Shown piece after piece: positions 47,701-58,187 of a stretch of DNA of 64,000 bases (the first letter of the stretch is position 1; each line of letters begins with the position of its first letter). This DNA comes from Mercenaria mercenaria. Taxonomy: Eukaryota; Mollusca; Bivalvia; Venerida; Veneridae. Position numbers and translations under genes: made by a program. The stretch is from the NCBI RefSeq assembly GCF_021730395.1, contig NC_069367.1:4028501-4092500 (forward strand), given 5' to 3'. The notes beneath the pieces are model-generated. The model saw only the letters and a list, made by a program, of their open reading frames with translations, had not been told where the DNA came from and made no database searches.

Positions 47701-50700
47701 GGTTATACTAGTAATTCACGTCTTTTCCATAATCAATATCAACGTAATTGTAATCATCTTTGTATTTACCTTCTCTATTGAATTTGGTAACAAACAGCAA
47801 GATTTGTTTCTTGCCTGAATGCAAATTATTCAAACAAGAATTTTGATGTTGTTGATTAGTAATATAAATGTCGTCCCTTACCAAGTAACTGGGAACGAAT
47901 ACTCTATCTACCTTGTTTGTTTTATTGAATGCGTATTTTTCTCAAATGTTTCAGTATTATATTTCTCTGATGAAAGCAAGACGGCATTTGTCGGAAGCAG
48001 CAAGGATATACAGTGTGTCCTTACCTCAACAATGAACATGACAGATATGGTTATCAGTAAACTAAACAGCGAAATCTGTAAAGTCAATGGCACTGGCGTT
48101 GGGTCTTGTGCATCCATTGAGTTTTCAGCATATGGAAATTTTTCTCTAAATGGTACTATATTTACGATGACAATGACATTGCAGAAGGTATCATGTGACG
48201 ACTACGACACTTATACATGCAGAGCTGTCGGCACTGAAACTCTCAAAACTTCAATGGAATTCCTAGTCAAATGTAAGACATCTGACCTAATAACAAACAT
48301 TTTCTTTTTTTTTTTGCTTTTAAGTTGATGCAATTGAAAATATTTAACTATAGTCTCAACCATTCCCCTTATCATCATGGAATTTGAAATAGTAACATAT
48401 TTTAGTTCTTAGGAAGACGGTTATCTATATTAAGAACATAATATGTGTCGCCAGATACACTTTAAATGTGAAATAGTTTGCATCATATAGAGTGTAAAGA
48501 TGAATGATTACGTTACAGCAGTAGCAACGGTACCGGAACTACGCCTGCCAACAACGCTTGTAGAAGACCAGAAAGCGGAGTGGGAGGATCAGCTTAACTG
48601 TACTGCCGAGTTAGGCTATCCCGAAAAAAGAAGACGGCTGGAGGTTCAAATAAAATTAAACAGCTCAGACTCGTTTACTGTATACAAAACACTAATAAAA
48701 GAAGGTGAAGGTGGGGACTGTCGGCGAAATGCCTCGATATATCTAAGACAGGCAGTGTTTAGAAAAGAACACAACGGCTCGACGATTAGATGTGTTATTC
48801 TTAATAACGACAATGAAGTAATCGCAAGCAGCACTGAAAAAGAATTAAAGCTCTTGAAAAGTAGGTACCTATTTAGACTTATCTGATTAAAAATGTGACC
48901 AAGTGAACGATATAATTAGAACCTGTAATTTTATATTGCGTGAACGTGGCCGTTAAGTAGAACGATAAACGCAGATAAGATAGAAAGTAAAGTGTTTAAT
49001 GTTAATTAAAAAAAAATAAATGAAACATAATATTTAATGTTTTTGTCAGTCATGACTGCTTAATTTACACACACTATTTACACAAACAATTTACTTTTCT
49101 ATACTATCTATGACAAAGTGTTTGGTTTAACGTCGCACCGACACAGTTATAAGTAGTATAGTCCCGCCGATTTCGGAGAGTGCCTCCGAGGCTCCGAGGC
49201 TATCACGTGACACCATGACGTCATCAATGACCGCGCACGAACAATGGGGCGGTATCTTATGACCGCGCACGTACAATAGGAGCCTCGGAGGCGAGGTTAT
49301 CATATTACGCGGAAAAACCCACGACGTCACAATCGCGCAACAAGATGGCCGACGGGTCAATGGGGAACCGCACCCAACATTCCAAACTAACAATAGAGAC
49401 TAGGTGAGTCAATAGGAAATTACCATGACGTCACTGCCGCACCCAACATTCCGTTACTACCTGGTTTATCTATTTTTAGACAATAGAGGGTATTATATAA
49501 CGTCATTTCTTTTATTGTCAACCTATGTTAATATTTCATTGTTTTATCCTTCTAGAACGGTGATTTAGGGTCAAATTTGACATTCAGGGTTTTTTGACAT
49601 TTTTGGAAAGGTCGAGAGGTAAACATTACGAAAATCCATACTCGGACCGGAAATGACGTCATCAAAATTCAACCGCTGCAACCACCACCACCACCGCATC
49701 GTGGCTCCTATTGTTCGTGCGCGGTCATAGAATACCGCCCCATTGTTCGTGCGCGGTCATTGATGACGTCATGGTGTCACGTGATAGCCTCAGAGCCTCG
49801 GAGGGACTCTCCGAAATCGGCGGGACTATACTACTATTATATTTCATATGGTGACTTCCCAGCTTTGATAGTGGAGTAAAAACCCGATTGCCCCTCCGTG
49901 CATTATTTCATCAAGTGTGTGTGTGGGTGGGTGGGTGGGTGGGGGGGGGGAAAGGTGGTGCATCTGGGTACAACCACCTTTTGTAAGCAAGCTGGATGGC
50001 TTCCTATCAGAATTCAACGCCCTGATCGAAGCTCGAACACAAATCGATAATGGGATATTACAAACTGAATTTGTTAATTCTCAACATGGTGTGTATGCAT
50101 ATTTTTTGACAGCGTCTTTACATTATGGGCTTTAATGTTTGTTGTGTAAATGCATATATTTACCCATTTCACTATCTCTCTGAGTGTTGTATGGACAGCT
50201 GCGTTATTTAGACGTGTTTTTTCTGCTGGATGTTTGTCCATTTTTGTTTTTAAAATCAATACGTTTTAACTATCTTAATTCAAAGATCAAAATATTAACA
50301 GCCATCACAATATTTTATTCTTTTTAAGACCTTTTACGCAACACATCAGCAAACACTTTATTGAGTATCATAAATTTACAGCTGAGTACCTTTTTCTATT
50401 ACATTTATTGAACGTCTTGAATAAAATAATAAAAATCAAGGCTCTGTCGAGCTCATTATCAATTTCATTCAACGGTTATGATAATTTCAGTGTGGAAACA
50501 CACAAATGTAATATTCTTTTTATCGCATGTAAGATTTTCCTGTTGAAACATCAAAATTTCTACTGTCTTTACCCATTTTAGACCACGAAAATATGACCAA
50601 CGTCTCCTGTACTTCAAACGACGCCAACGTAAAAGTTTTATTACACTAGTGTAATATCTAATTCATGTAACTGCTTTATTGCATTCCCACGACGTCAAGC

Positions 50701-51531
50701 ATGTTATAAAATTGCTTTTCTTGATTGTCAGCAAACGTCTATACGTGCTACACTAACCTTCTTCCGGGGCCGTATTCATAAAGCATCTTAAGTATAAGTA
50801 TAAAAAATTGATTATTTACTTTATTTACTTAAGTATTACTAGTATTTTACTTAAGTATATTTGTTATTCATAAAACAACTTAATAAGTAATTCTTGGCTT
50901 TCATTGTGGACGAAAACATTAAAAAACAACATTAATATCAGATAGATACAACATGCACAATTATGTTTAACGTGCTTTTATCTGAAAAACAACACTTTAA
51001 TCGTACTCACGACGCTATTTTGTTTTCTGACTTAAGTCATTTAATTCTTACGTATCTTAAGTTTAAGCTGTTTTATGAATAGGACTTAAGTGTTTTACTT
51101 AGATTTAAGCTGAAATCACTACAAACTTAAGTAAAATCTTCAACTTCATTCAAAACTTATGCTTAAGATGCTTTATGAATACGGCCCCTGGTTTCGATAG
51201 AAAACACAACAATTAAGGAATTTAAATAATATATCTCATAACGTTTTAGCATTGCTTATTTGTTATAATCACTTGTCTAATGGAAAATGTTTAGAATTTA
51301 GATTTTTTTTGTTATATGCATTAATGCTTTTGTCATTTAATTTGTTATTCTTTTGCAGATGTTTGTCTCGCTGAAGATAATAGGGAGTTTGACCTTCATC
51401 CGTTCAGCTGTCAGCGATACGTTTGGTGTGTTGGAGAACGTTTATACGACCGAGAATGTGCTGGAGGATCCTGTTCTACGCTTAATTCTCAATGGATATG
51501 TGGTGACAGTGATTGTACTGGATGCCCTTAG
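38307..51531 (+). CDS. Gene 2: intact type II receptor, ITIM-like tail, TM, 3 CCP, 6 Ig, CBM14
   Basis: Ten exons: 38307-38781, 40758-41285, 41854-42222, 43484-43623, 45624-45819, 46463-46813, 47366-47680, 47955-48272, 48519-48860, 51359-51531. They sum to 3207 bases, 1068 residues plus TAG, with no internal stop and all GT-AG junctions in matching phase (phase 1 throughout, except phase 0 between exons 4 and 5). Tail residues 1-131 carry ISYAVI (Tyr 105), an ITIM-type motif; TM about 132-153 with basic residues on the N side, so the N-terminus is cytoplasmic. The ectodomain has many N-x-S/T sites. Likely a cell-surface receptor with a chitin or glycan-binding tip; signalling through SHP-type phosphatases is inference. 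Candidate AATAAA at 51752-51757. Confidence 0.87.
38948..40131. mobile_element. Non-autonomous hAT-type element in gene 2 intron 1
   Basis: Ends cagacatggtg / caccatgtctg are inverted repeats, flanked by an exact 8-bp duplication gtcacatt (38940-38947, 40132-40139). Gene 1 intron 1 keeps the empty site (gcagccacatgatgtcg near 5906). Subterminal regions carry many copies of (t)aatcgattac-type motifs. No intact transposase frame. Confidence 0.9.
40430..40600. repeat. Dispersed repeat R1, copy in gene 2 intron 1
   Basis: Orthologous within the duplication to 6195-6366 (tggtccctcattcaatttta, gcctgcactggtcgcaaagg). Confidence 0.7.
40758..41285 (+). CDS. Gene 2 exon 2: three CCP/sushi modules
   Basis: Acceptor ataatttcag, donor ccag|gtagat. 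All three modules are complete, the third reading through YIYCDNNTWIENPRCEIPG where gene 1 stops. CCP modules occur in complement regulators and many adhesion receptors; three packed in one exon makes a single shuffling unit. Confidence 0.9.
41360..41515 (-). mobile_element. Degenerate tRNA-derived SINE in gene 2 intron 2
   Basis: Counterpart of 7130-7335, shortened; tRNA-like head seen on the minus strand (ccgagtgattaaggtcgctg). Confidence 0.75.
41854..42222 (+). CDS. Gene 2 exon 3: Ig domain 1
   Basis: Acceptor ttcttacag, donor attg|gtaagt. Ig cysteines in SFSINCTLTQ and TGIYICSVLA. Carries eight more residues (around LHVTYFRKN) than gene 1 between the two cysteines. Confidence 0.88.
43012..43190. 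repeat. Dispersed repeat R1 copy in gene 2 intron 3 (unit B only)
   Basis: Blocks cctttgcgaacagtgcagac, atcatggtctgcactgtcct, gaatgatggacagtttatt. Gene 1 intron 3 lacks it, so it inserted after the duplication. Confidence 0.75.
43484..43623 (+). CDS. Gene 2 exon 4: first half of Ig domain 2
   Basis: Acceptor acttctcag, donor acaag|gtaagt, phase 1 in and phase 0 out. Reads DASSKLSEIIAQTSVVQGDK then IEVKCIGSIGQDENGTK. Confidence 0.85.
44020..44260 (+). mobile_element. tRNA-derived SINE and partial second copy in gene 2 intron 4
   Basis: tRNA-like head gcggctgagtagctcattcg, aggtttgagtccggatc, followed by a body that ends in another partial head (gtgactgggtagctcagtcg) near 44252. The flanking gttacggtataggactttta / gtcacggtataggattttaa pair near 44200 and 43976 looks like a direct repeat. 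Confidence 0.65.
45624..45819 (+). CDS. Gene 2 exon 5: second half of Ig domain 2
   Basis: Acceptor acttatag, donor aactg|gtaggt, phase 0 in and phase 1 out. Reads DENTVENVSFVIESSETEDC to AELQCVMIDYNGN. Confidence 0.87.
46463..46813 (+). CDS. Gene 2 exon 6: Ig domain 3
   Basis: Acceptor gcttctag, weak donor caaa|gtttgt. Cysteines in VNMTCELNH, RKNCSN, VTCRDAC, EYMCAVK. Confidence 0.85.
47056..47310 (+). mobile_element. Degenerate SINE, second family, in gene 2 intron 6
   Basis: Worn tRNA-like head (acgcgtagctcaaaaggga), body (ggcagttacttgcagagaac, tgtactggtacaga) and tail (atggcgttaaccccaaacaa). Gene 1 intron 6 lacks it. Confidence 0.8.
47366..47680 (+). CDS. Gene 2 exon 7: Ig domain 4
   Basis: Acceptor tttttcag, donor tccga|gtacgt. 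Reads KPSTPVLSTEQDKFYLGQEA; cysteines in VIKCTGN, DTCAN, LYHCETS. Confidence 0.88.
47955..48272 (+). CDS. Gene 2 exon 8: Ig domain 5
   Basis: Acceptor atgtttcag, donor aaat|gtaaga. Cysteines in IQCVLTS and CDDYDTYTCRAVG. Confidence 0.88.
48519..48860 (+). CDS. Gene 2 exon 9: Ig domain 6
   Basis: Acceptor cgttacag, donor aaaa|gtaggt. Reads VATVPELRLPTTLVEDQKAE; cysteines QLNCTAELG and STIRCVIL. Confidence 0.88.
49122..50045 (-). mobile_element. tRNA-derived SINE in gene 2 intron 9, split by a MITE
   Basis: The SINE tail (gtcggtgcgacgttaaacc on the minus strand) lies at 49122-49150 and the rest at about 49836-50045. It is the duplicate of 16356-16570. A gtgggtgggt run at 49915-49950 expanded inside it. 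Confidence 0.82.
49152..49834. mobile_element. Long-TIR MITE nested inside a SINE
   Basis: Inverted ends of about 140 bp: gtagtatagtcccgccgatt at the left, mirrored by aatcggcgggactatactac at the right, both continuing through ccatgacgtcatcaatgacc and gcgcacgaacaatggggcgg. About 680 bp, no coding capacity. The SINE in unit A is uninterrupted, giving an empty site; a short TTATA-like target duplication is possible. Confidence 0.88.
50766..51188. mobile_element. MITE in gene 2 intron 9
   Basis: Ends ggggccgtattcataaagca / tgctttatgaatacggcccc, 26-27 bp inverted repeats, then many taagtat/acttaag motifs. Gene 1 intron 9 has the uninterrupted site (attattctggtttcgat near 17227). Confidence 0.9.
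51359..51531 (+). CDS. Gene 2 exon 10: chitin-binding type-2 (CBM14) domain and stop
   Basis: Acceptor cttttgcag, stop TAG 51529-51531. Reads NVCLAEDNREFDLHPFSC, QRYVWC, VGERLYDREC, AGGSC, then WICGDSDCTGCP. HPxxCxxYxxC and RLYDxxC are CBM14 hallmarks; Tyr and Trp sit at the usual sugar-stacking side. The 3' half of the domain is cysteine-rich beyond the six-Cys norm. Confidence 0.87.
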
Positions 51532-52945
51532 TAATGTTACAGACATGCACAAAACCTACTTTATGTCGCGAAGTGACAATAATTTCGTCGGAAATAGAAT
51601 CCATATAGCGTTATACGAGATATTTTACCGTATGCTTCTCCTGTAGAATTATACAGTATTTAGCTTCTTCTAATTCTATCATTTCCGCCAGTCATTTTTC
51701 ATTTTATCAGCAAACACTTATCTTTGCTTTGTATCAACAGATGTTTTGTCAAATAAATATACCTTTAAATAAGATGTTGCACATTATACGACAACTGTAG
51801 AAGTCTACAGTATTTAAAACCATTAAATTATTAGCATTGGAAATAACCTTCACACCTAGCTTTGCAATATATAATCATATAAACGTTCGTTCCCTTAAAT
51901 TGTTTTATTTGTAATCGATTAGTATGTACGTGTTAAAGTTTTGTCCCGCCTGTTTGTTTTTTTTTCATATGTATCAGTGTGTGTTACATTTACTTTGGTA
52001 TTTTTATTCCACTTTGTACATACATGTCAAAACACAAAATATCCTTTATGATAATTACTTAGTAAAAGTTATATTGTTTATTTTACATGGGTTTAACAAT
52101 GACAAATTTTGTGTTTTTGGTAAGATATTATTAATTTCCTTTATTTTTTTTTCAAAAGTACTATCGGTGAATGCATTTTGAATAACAAACTTTACATATT
52201 CTATATTGTTTGCGTGATTTCTTTTTATTTCTGTATTATCCATTTCGGTTATGAACATAGTAGTTTTACTGTTCTTATGTACTCTTATTTTCTTAAATTT
52301 TAGTAAGTAGTTTTTTAGTGAATGCTCATTCTCAGACTTTATTGTGATAAATATGTTCTGTATTACTGTAGTTGTTAAAATAAAAAGAAAATAGCTATGT
52401 AACATATGTATTTCTTCTCTCAATTTGAATAATGCCGTCAGCTGCAATCCCGTCTTCTCCCCAACGTGAATGGAGGCATTGGTAAATCTAATTTTTGGAA
52501 TTAAAACACTATGCGTTGTACATTATTTGATCATTTGATGCACTTTGTTCCTTATATCTGTACCAAAGCACAGAAAACGATACAATGCGTTGGTTATTGG
52601 TTCATTCAATTGTACCCGAATATAATTGGCAATAGCGGGAACTTGAAAAGTGTACTGTTTTGTATACAGCTGCATCTGCATGACGTGTAATAAACATAAC
52701 AAAATGCTATTGCAGTTTCTAACATGTATTCAACAAATGCTAGAAAAAAAAACAAAAAAAAACAAACAGTGAATGCGTCTGTGGTGTAATTTTGTATTGC
52801 CTATCAAAAAGCCATCTTTAAACAAATCATTGACATCTGCTTTAGGGACAACCAGTATCTACCCAAATACATAGGAAAGGTTCATCCATTGTCAAAGCAT
52901 TTAAAGAACTTCGTGATTAGTCGTAAAGACAAAACCACATCTTAA

Positions 52946-54013
52946 CTCCCTGAGGCCGATATCGTAACATACCTGCTGCGGCGGGATAAGAATTACCACC
53001 TGACGTCGAAGAACATTATCTAACCTTATCATAATCACACTCGCATACAGTCAGTTGAAATCATGCAGGGATTAACTTGGGTGTAAACTGAAATCATGAT
53101 TAACTTGGGTGTAAACTGAAATATACATTGAAATTTTCACTTCGAAATATTCATAATTTTAACACACCTACTGCGTTTAATAGATATTTGAACATTAAAT
53201 TCCCATAAATAGAAATGCATCATTAACACTGAATATTTACATCAGCATTACATAAATTTACACCCGTTTTTGTGTTAATGTCAGTGGTTTATTTTGATGT
53301 ATAATCTATTTCTAAACATGTACACAAATGTTGTGTGTCACGCGCTGAGACAGTTAAGTTGTAATATTTACATCCATCTTTGAATAATTATTAAAGTTAC
53401 AAACATGCGTTTATTTACATATACTTTTTTGTATTTTATGAAACATGCTTTGTTGTGTTATTTTTTTATCCATTTGTATCGTATGTAATGTAAGTGTACC
53501 AATATTTCAGCCTTCTAAAACTTAACATTTTCCGACCATTCATTTATCTGATAATGGAATCGCATCGCCGGAATCATCATCCGACGGAACTGATATTTCA
53601 GAATCAGCATGATAATAAATAAATATTTTCATCATTTTAAGAACGATTTCTGGCCGACGACATTATTTTACTCTTTTGAAATACAGTATGAACGAAACAC
53701 AGCGGAGATCGTCTTTTTATTTCATTTACATTACCGCATAGTTACAGACATTTATTTTAACAAGGGAACTAATTATTAGCACAACTAGTAATTATTACAT
53801 CAAAGAAATAATAGCCAGTATGCAAAGAAATTTTGCTTTTGTCAAGATTATCAAAAATCAACAAGTACTTATCGCAATCATCATGATCTCGGTGCCGCGA
53901 ATATACTCGTCAATCGCCGTCCTGGGGAGTCCTGATAACGCGCGTATAGTCGCATATCGACGCTACAGGGGTAGAAAATATAACGCCTATAGTCGCATTT
54001 CGGCCCCAGGGAG
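52946..54013. mobile_element. TTAA-flanked element, piggyBac-type, non-autonomous
   Basis: TTAA at 52942-52945 and 54014-54017; ends ctccctgaggccgatat / cggccccagggag are inverted repeats. Unit A has no insertion near 19345. Subterminal cgcgtatagtcgcatat motifs near the right end. No transposase recognised. Confidence 0.85.
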
Positions 54014-54149
54014 TTAAAATATAAAATTTTAGCTTTAGCAAATAACAAAAGAGCCTCTATCTATGAAGGATATTGAAGTATTGTTTCTTGTTTACTGGAA
54101 ATAAAGTCTCTTCATAGCCTATTAACATTCAATAATTACTTGATTCCAA

Positions 54150-54335
54150 AGTCCATAAGTATCAGGGAGTTTAATTCTTTATGTGAGAAAGTCCTGAAGG
54201 TCAGTGGTTCAACCCAGGTGCACTCCCTTGAAATAATGCACAAAATGGTCACTGGGATCTTCCTCCATCATCAAAACTGCAAAGTCACTATATGACAAAT
54301 AATTGTGTCAGTTCGATGTCAAGGTAAAGAAAAAA
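54150..54335 (+). mobile_element. Degenerate SINE, first family
   Basis: Duplicate of 19540-19800, more worn (ggtcagtggttcaacccagg, tgtgtcagttcgatgtcaag). Confidence 0.65.
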
Positions 54336-54477
54336 GAAAAAAAAAAAGAGAAAAAAAGGAGGATAAAATAAAGACACGAACCCGTTTTACAATTTTAGCG
54401 AATAAAAAAAATAAAACATTATTCTCCAACTTATTGTGTTTAGTTTAGTTTATACTAATTTATTTTAGCTCGATTGT

Positions 54478-54640
54478 GATGTAAGCTTCAAGCTTATTGT
54501 AACCACTCTCGAGTCTGCTTCCTGGAAAAACCAGTACTGGTGTCATATGAGAAGTCATGGTCGTGACCCCAGTGGGGCTCGAACCCACGACCCCTGGATT
54601 GAGCGGCCGACACCTTACCCACTAGACCACCGCTCATCCG
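54478..54640 (-). mobile_element. tRNA-derived SINE, third family
   Basis: Minus-strand head gagcggtggtctagtgggta with B-box gggttcgagccccactgggg, then body tgacaccagtactggttttt. A sister copy is at 63290-63470. R1 sequence follows directly on the right. Confidence 0.85.
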
Positions 54641-54775
54641 TGCAGTCTGATCATGCCCTATACTGTTCGCTGTTCAGTCAGAAGGTTTTCAGTGAACATC
54701 CCTTTGAGTAATAAGTGGTACTGCAGAAATTGAATGATGGACCAGTCCATTTTAGAAATTTAGCAGGGTAAGGGT
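54640..54775. repeat. Dispersed repeat R1 copy
   Basis: Blocks cagtctgatcatgccctata, gtgaacatccctttgagtaa, gaatgatggaccagtccatt, tttagcagggtaagggttaa. Confidence 0.75.
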
Positions 54776-56280
54776 TAATACGTTGAATGACAAATGATAC
54801 TTTGAGTACAAAGATATGATACACGACAATTTACAGCCATCATTGTGGAACACCCTATTCAAAAGAAAAAAAAGATCCAGTTTATTCTTATCATCGGTAA
54901 ACCATTTATTACGCTTTAAGTCAGTGATTTTAAAAGTTTTCCTGAAGATATATATCTAAATGTTTGCTAAAGTATGCTTAATATACACTTTGTTGTCGTT
55001 GGTACAAAGTTTAGTCGATTTTGTTTGCTGCTTTTTGTACATAATTATAAAGCATATCAGTTACAAAATAGCATGTTGTTGACATTTTCAATGAACAAAT
55101 CTGCATAAAGTTATGATTTAAACAAGTAATAATGATTTCAATTTTCGTTGCAGATTATATTCATATAAAGTTTTATTTCAAATAAAACAAGATAATATCA
55201 GAGAATAATAGAGCTAAGATCTGTGAGATAGAATTGAAATGTATGTATGGAGTACATAATAAAGAAATTATTATTCTACATTCTATTATACTGCGACTTT
55301 CTCATGCCCTCCAAGCTAGATTAATTTTCTCTGGCGGTGCATAATAAAATATTAATATCAAATAACACTTCCTTATATATTGTTCAGTCATTTACACTTG
55401 GATATCTGCCACTAATTTATGACAGCAATGTAAAATGTGTCCAATATCAATAAATTGACACACATACCACGAAAGGTGTCACGTATGCAGTGCGCTGATA
55501 CCTGTATCACATTTGTAAGCATTCAATCAAAGACTTGAAATAGTGTCACTGCTTAAGTCAGGTTGCTGCTTACGACAGTTGGAAATAAAAAGAAAAGGTC
55601 AATTCAGAAAGTCAGCTGAATGACTGCTTAAGGCAAATGGTGGCTTAATACAGATGGTCGCTAAGTAATATTTCACTGTCAAGAAAAAATAAGAAAAAAA
55701 AACAAACGAAAAAACGAAAGAAGCGGAAATTCAAAGTTTTTATATTCCAAATAATGGAGTTATACAGAAGAAAAGACACCTGAAAGTAACACTCACAACT
55801 AGCTATATTGCTGAAATGAATCAAATCTATAAACATAGAACACACTGCAAACAGTCCGATAACAGACTTGGATTACGAGAATGAATGATGTTTGCAATAC
55901 CCCTCACGCCCGCATCACCCTCTCCCTCCTCGACCTCTATCATCAGCTTCAGCCAGCATTCTTTTGTGTTAATGCGCACATGTGTGCATGTGTCAAGCAA
56001 CTGTGTACATGTTTACAGTAATAAAAAATAATACACTTCTGTGTATTTACCGCAGCATTCTTTAAATGTGGGTTTCCCTGTTGGAATATTATCCTTATTT
56101 CAAGTGTCGTTTGACCGTCCAAAATGTCTCCCGTTGGGTTAAGACACTGTACTGATCACTGAGTCTACTAAAGTATTCAAATATCTGAATGATGTAATTT
56201 AGGGATGGTACAAAAAACTTAAGGGCAACAACTTTGGATGGACACAATCACTGAAGCTAACATAAAACATTTGGCTGAAG

Positions 56281-56618
56281 TGGGCTAATTCGTTTCACAT
56301 TTGCGGCGAACGCCGTTTAGCGCCGGTCTAGCGAGAAAGGCAAACCGGCAAATCATATATATTCGCGATATAAAATCGGTTAAACATCTAAAAAAATGGG
56401 TTAATAACAGTAAAGGTAGAAACATACTACAAGAAATATTTTGCTAACTTTTTTGACATGGCCTCAATAGAAAATCCTAATAAACTTTATTTTTTTTATT
56501 TGCAGCTAACGTAGCCGGCGTACCCCAAAGCGTCCGTTTATTATTAAACCGGCGAAAATTATTTTCTTGCCTCTCACGTGACCGGCATGTCCCGGTTTGA
56601 ATGAAACGAATTGGCCCA
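56281..56618. mobile_element. MITE (unit B only)
   Basis: Inverted ends tgggctaattcgtttcacat / aatgaaacgaattggccca. Body rich in ccggc/gccgg and cgcgat motifs. Unit A lacks it near 23645. Confidence 0.82.
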
Positions 56619-57278
56619 GTGAATACAAAAATATTTAACAAGTCTTTTTCCCAACAACTGATCAGCAGACAAAACGTGACCTGCATTAGTTTAAATCGCT
56701 GTGTATTCAATTTATGACATGCACACTTTTCTCATGGCTTACACTGACAATAATAGTTGTGCTGAGGCCCTGCTAGAAAGTTTAGTAGTGCATCAAAATC
56801 AATTAAAATAATGAATAAATGCCATTAAAAGAATTTTTACGACATTAAAAAACGTTACTTAAGATAATTAAGTTTTTGCTTTCTAACTACAGTTATTCTT
56901 TATTCACAATGGTGACAACATGGTTTACACTTTGATCTATTACAATATAACATGTCTATCCAAAAAATGTGAAAACACATAAAAACCTTAGGTAGTCCTC
57001 ATAGGTAGAGTGCTGTTGTATTAATCACTTTATTAATCATTTTGAAAGTGTTTCTTATGCTTTTCTCATTTTGAAGCATTTCTTTGACTGTTCAAGAGTG
57101 CTTTGCTGCAAATAAGTTACTGTCGTCGAATGTAACTGCAACATTTTAAGGTTGTAAGATCGGTAATGACACTCTGCAATTTCCGTGTATATATATGCAA
57201 GCAATTCAACATTCTTTTGACGCAACTGTAGCTTCACACGATCATTGCTTTCTATAAAAATTAGCTGGAAAAGCATAT

Positions 57279-57484
57279 GAACCGCGCCATGAGAAAACCA
57301 ACATAGTGGCTTTGCGACCCGCATGGATCCAGACCAGCCTGCGCAGTTTGGTCAGGATCAATGCTGTTCGCTTTCAAAACCTATTGCAATAAGAGAAACC
57401 GTTAGTGATCAGCATGGATCCTGACTATACCTGGATCCGTACTGGTCGCAAAGCCACTATGTTGGCTTTCTCATGGCGCGGCTC
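57279..57484. mobile_element. Fold-back clam repeat, copy 3 (unit B only)
   Basis: Ends gaaccgcgccatgagaaaac / ttctcatggcgcggctc; inner ggatccagaccagcctgcgc as in the copy at 26983. Unit A lacks it at the matching place. Confidence 0.85.
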
Positions 57485-57579
57485 AAATGGAGAATATGTA
57501 ATTTTACGATTTTCGTTACAGGTCCATTACGTTAAACAAACTATAAGGTGTTTTGTTTAGTGCTGTGAACAATGTAAGA

Positions 57580-57960
57580 CCAAACCTCTCTTAATACAGC
57601 TTTCTGTGAGGGCCTGATACTTTGTAAGCTTTCTTTCAAAGCTCTCTTCAATCCCTTCTTCCCATGGTATTGTCCGTTCCACCATGACGAATTGCTTTAT
57701 TGGAGCTGATCATAGTACCCCGTCTGGTCTAAGGTTGGTTACAATGATCTGTTGTGGGAACTGAGCTGCATTTTTTCATGGTCTGCGACCAATTTCCAGT
57801 CACTGGCAGTGCCTAGGATCACATTAGCACTCTTGACTCCTCTACCCTTTTGTCCAGCTCTGACGAAGGAAATGAATGATGGGCATTTATTAAAACGTTT
57901 TCTGTACACGCCTTGCCTGGTCCAAGTGCTCTGCTATGGATGACAAAACGTTGTCGTTGC
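57580..57960 (-). mobile_element. Degenerate retroelement-associated protein fragment
   Basis: On the minus strand a short stretch reads VMVERTIPWEEGIEESFERK, LTKYQALTESC. This resembles the RPDxVLW ... ELTVPWEE ... EERK ... KY region found at the C-terminus of many mollusc and cnidarian retroelement-like proteins (memory-based recognition). It is broken and short, a fossil of unknown family and age, present only in unit B. Confidence 0.5.
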
Positions 57961-58103
57961 GCCATCTGTATCTGCCATCTGACAGGGCTGTCCTGCACAA
58001 ACTCAGTACGTGCTCCGTGTTCGCTAATCGGCTTATTTTTAAAAATTCCTTGTAACTTTATCTCGCTTGATGTAAAACATAACTTGCAAATTCATCTTGA
58101 GTT

Positions 58104-58187
58104 TTTAGCATCAAGAAAATGGGAGGAGCTTTAGACGAAGCGCCAAACGCATCAAGAAAATGGGCGGAGCTTTAGACGAAGCGAACA
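58104..58187. repeat. Tandem duplicate of about 41 bp
   Basis: Two adjacent copies of gcatcaagaaaatgggnggagctttagacgaagcg, differing at the n position and separated by ccaaac. Confidence 0.9.

Noticed and set aside
38307-51531. Fibrinogen-related (FREP) or C-type lectin receptor
   Set aside because: No fibrinogen-like or C-type lectin signature in any exon; the terminal domain has CBM14 cysteine spacing and HPxxCxxY motif.
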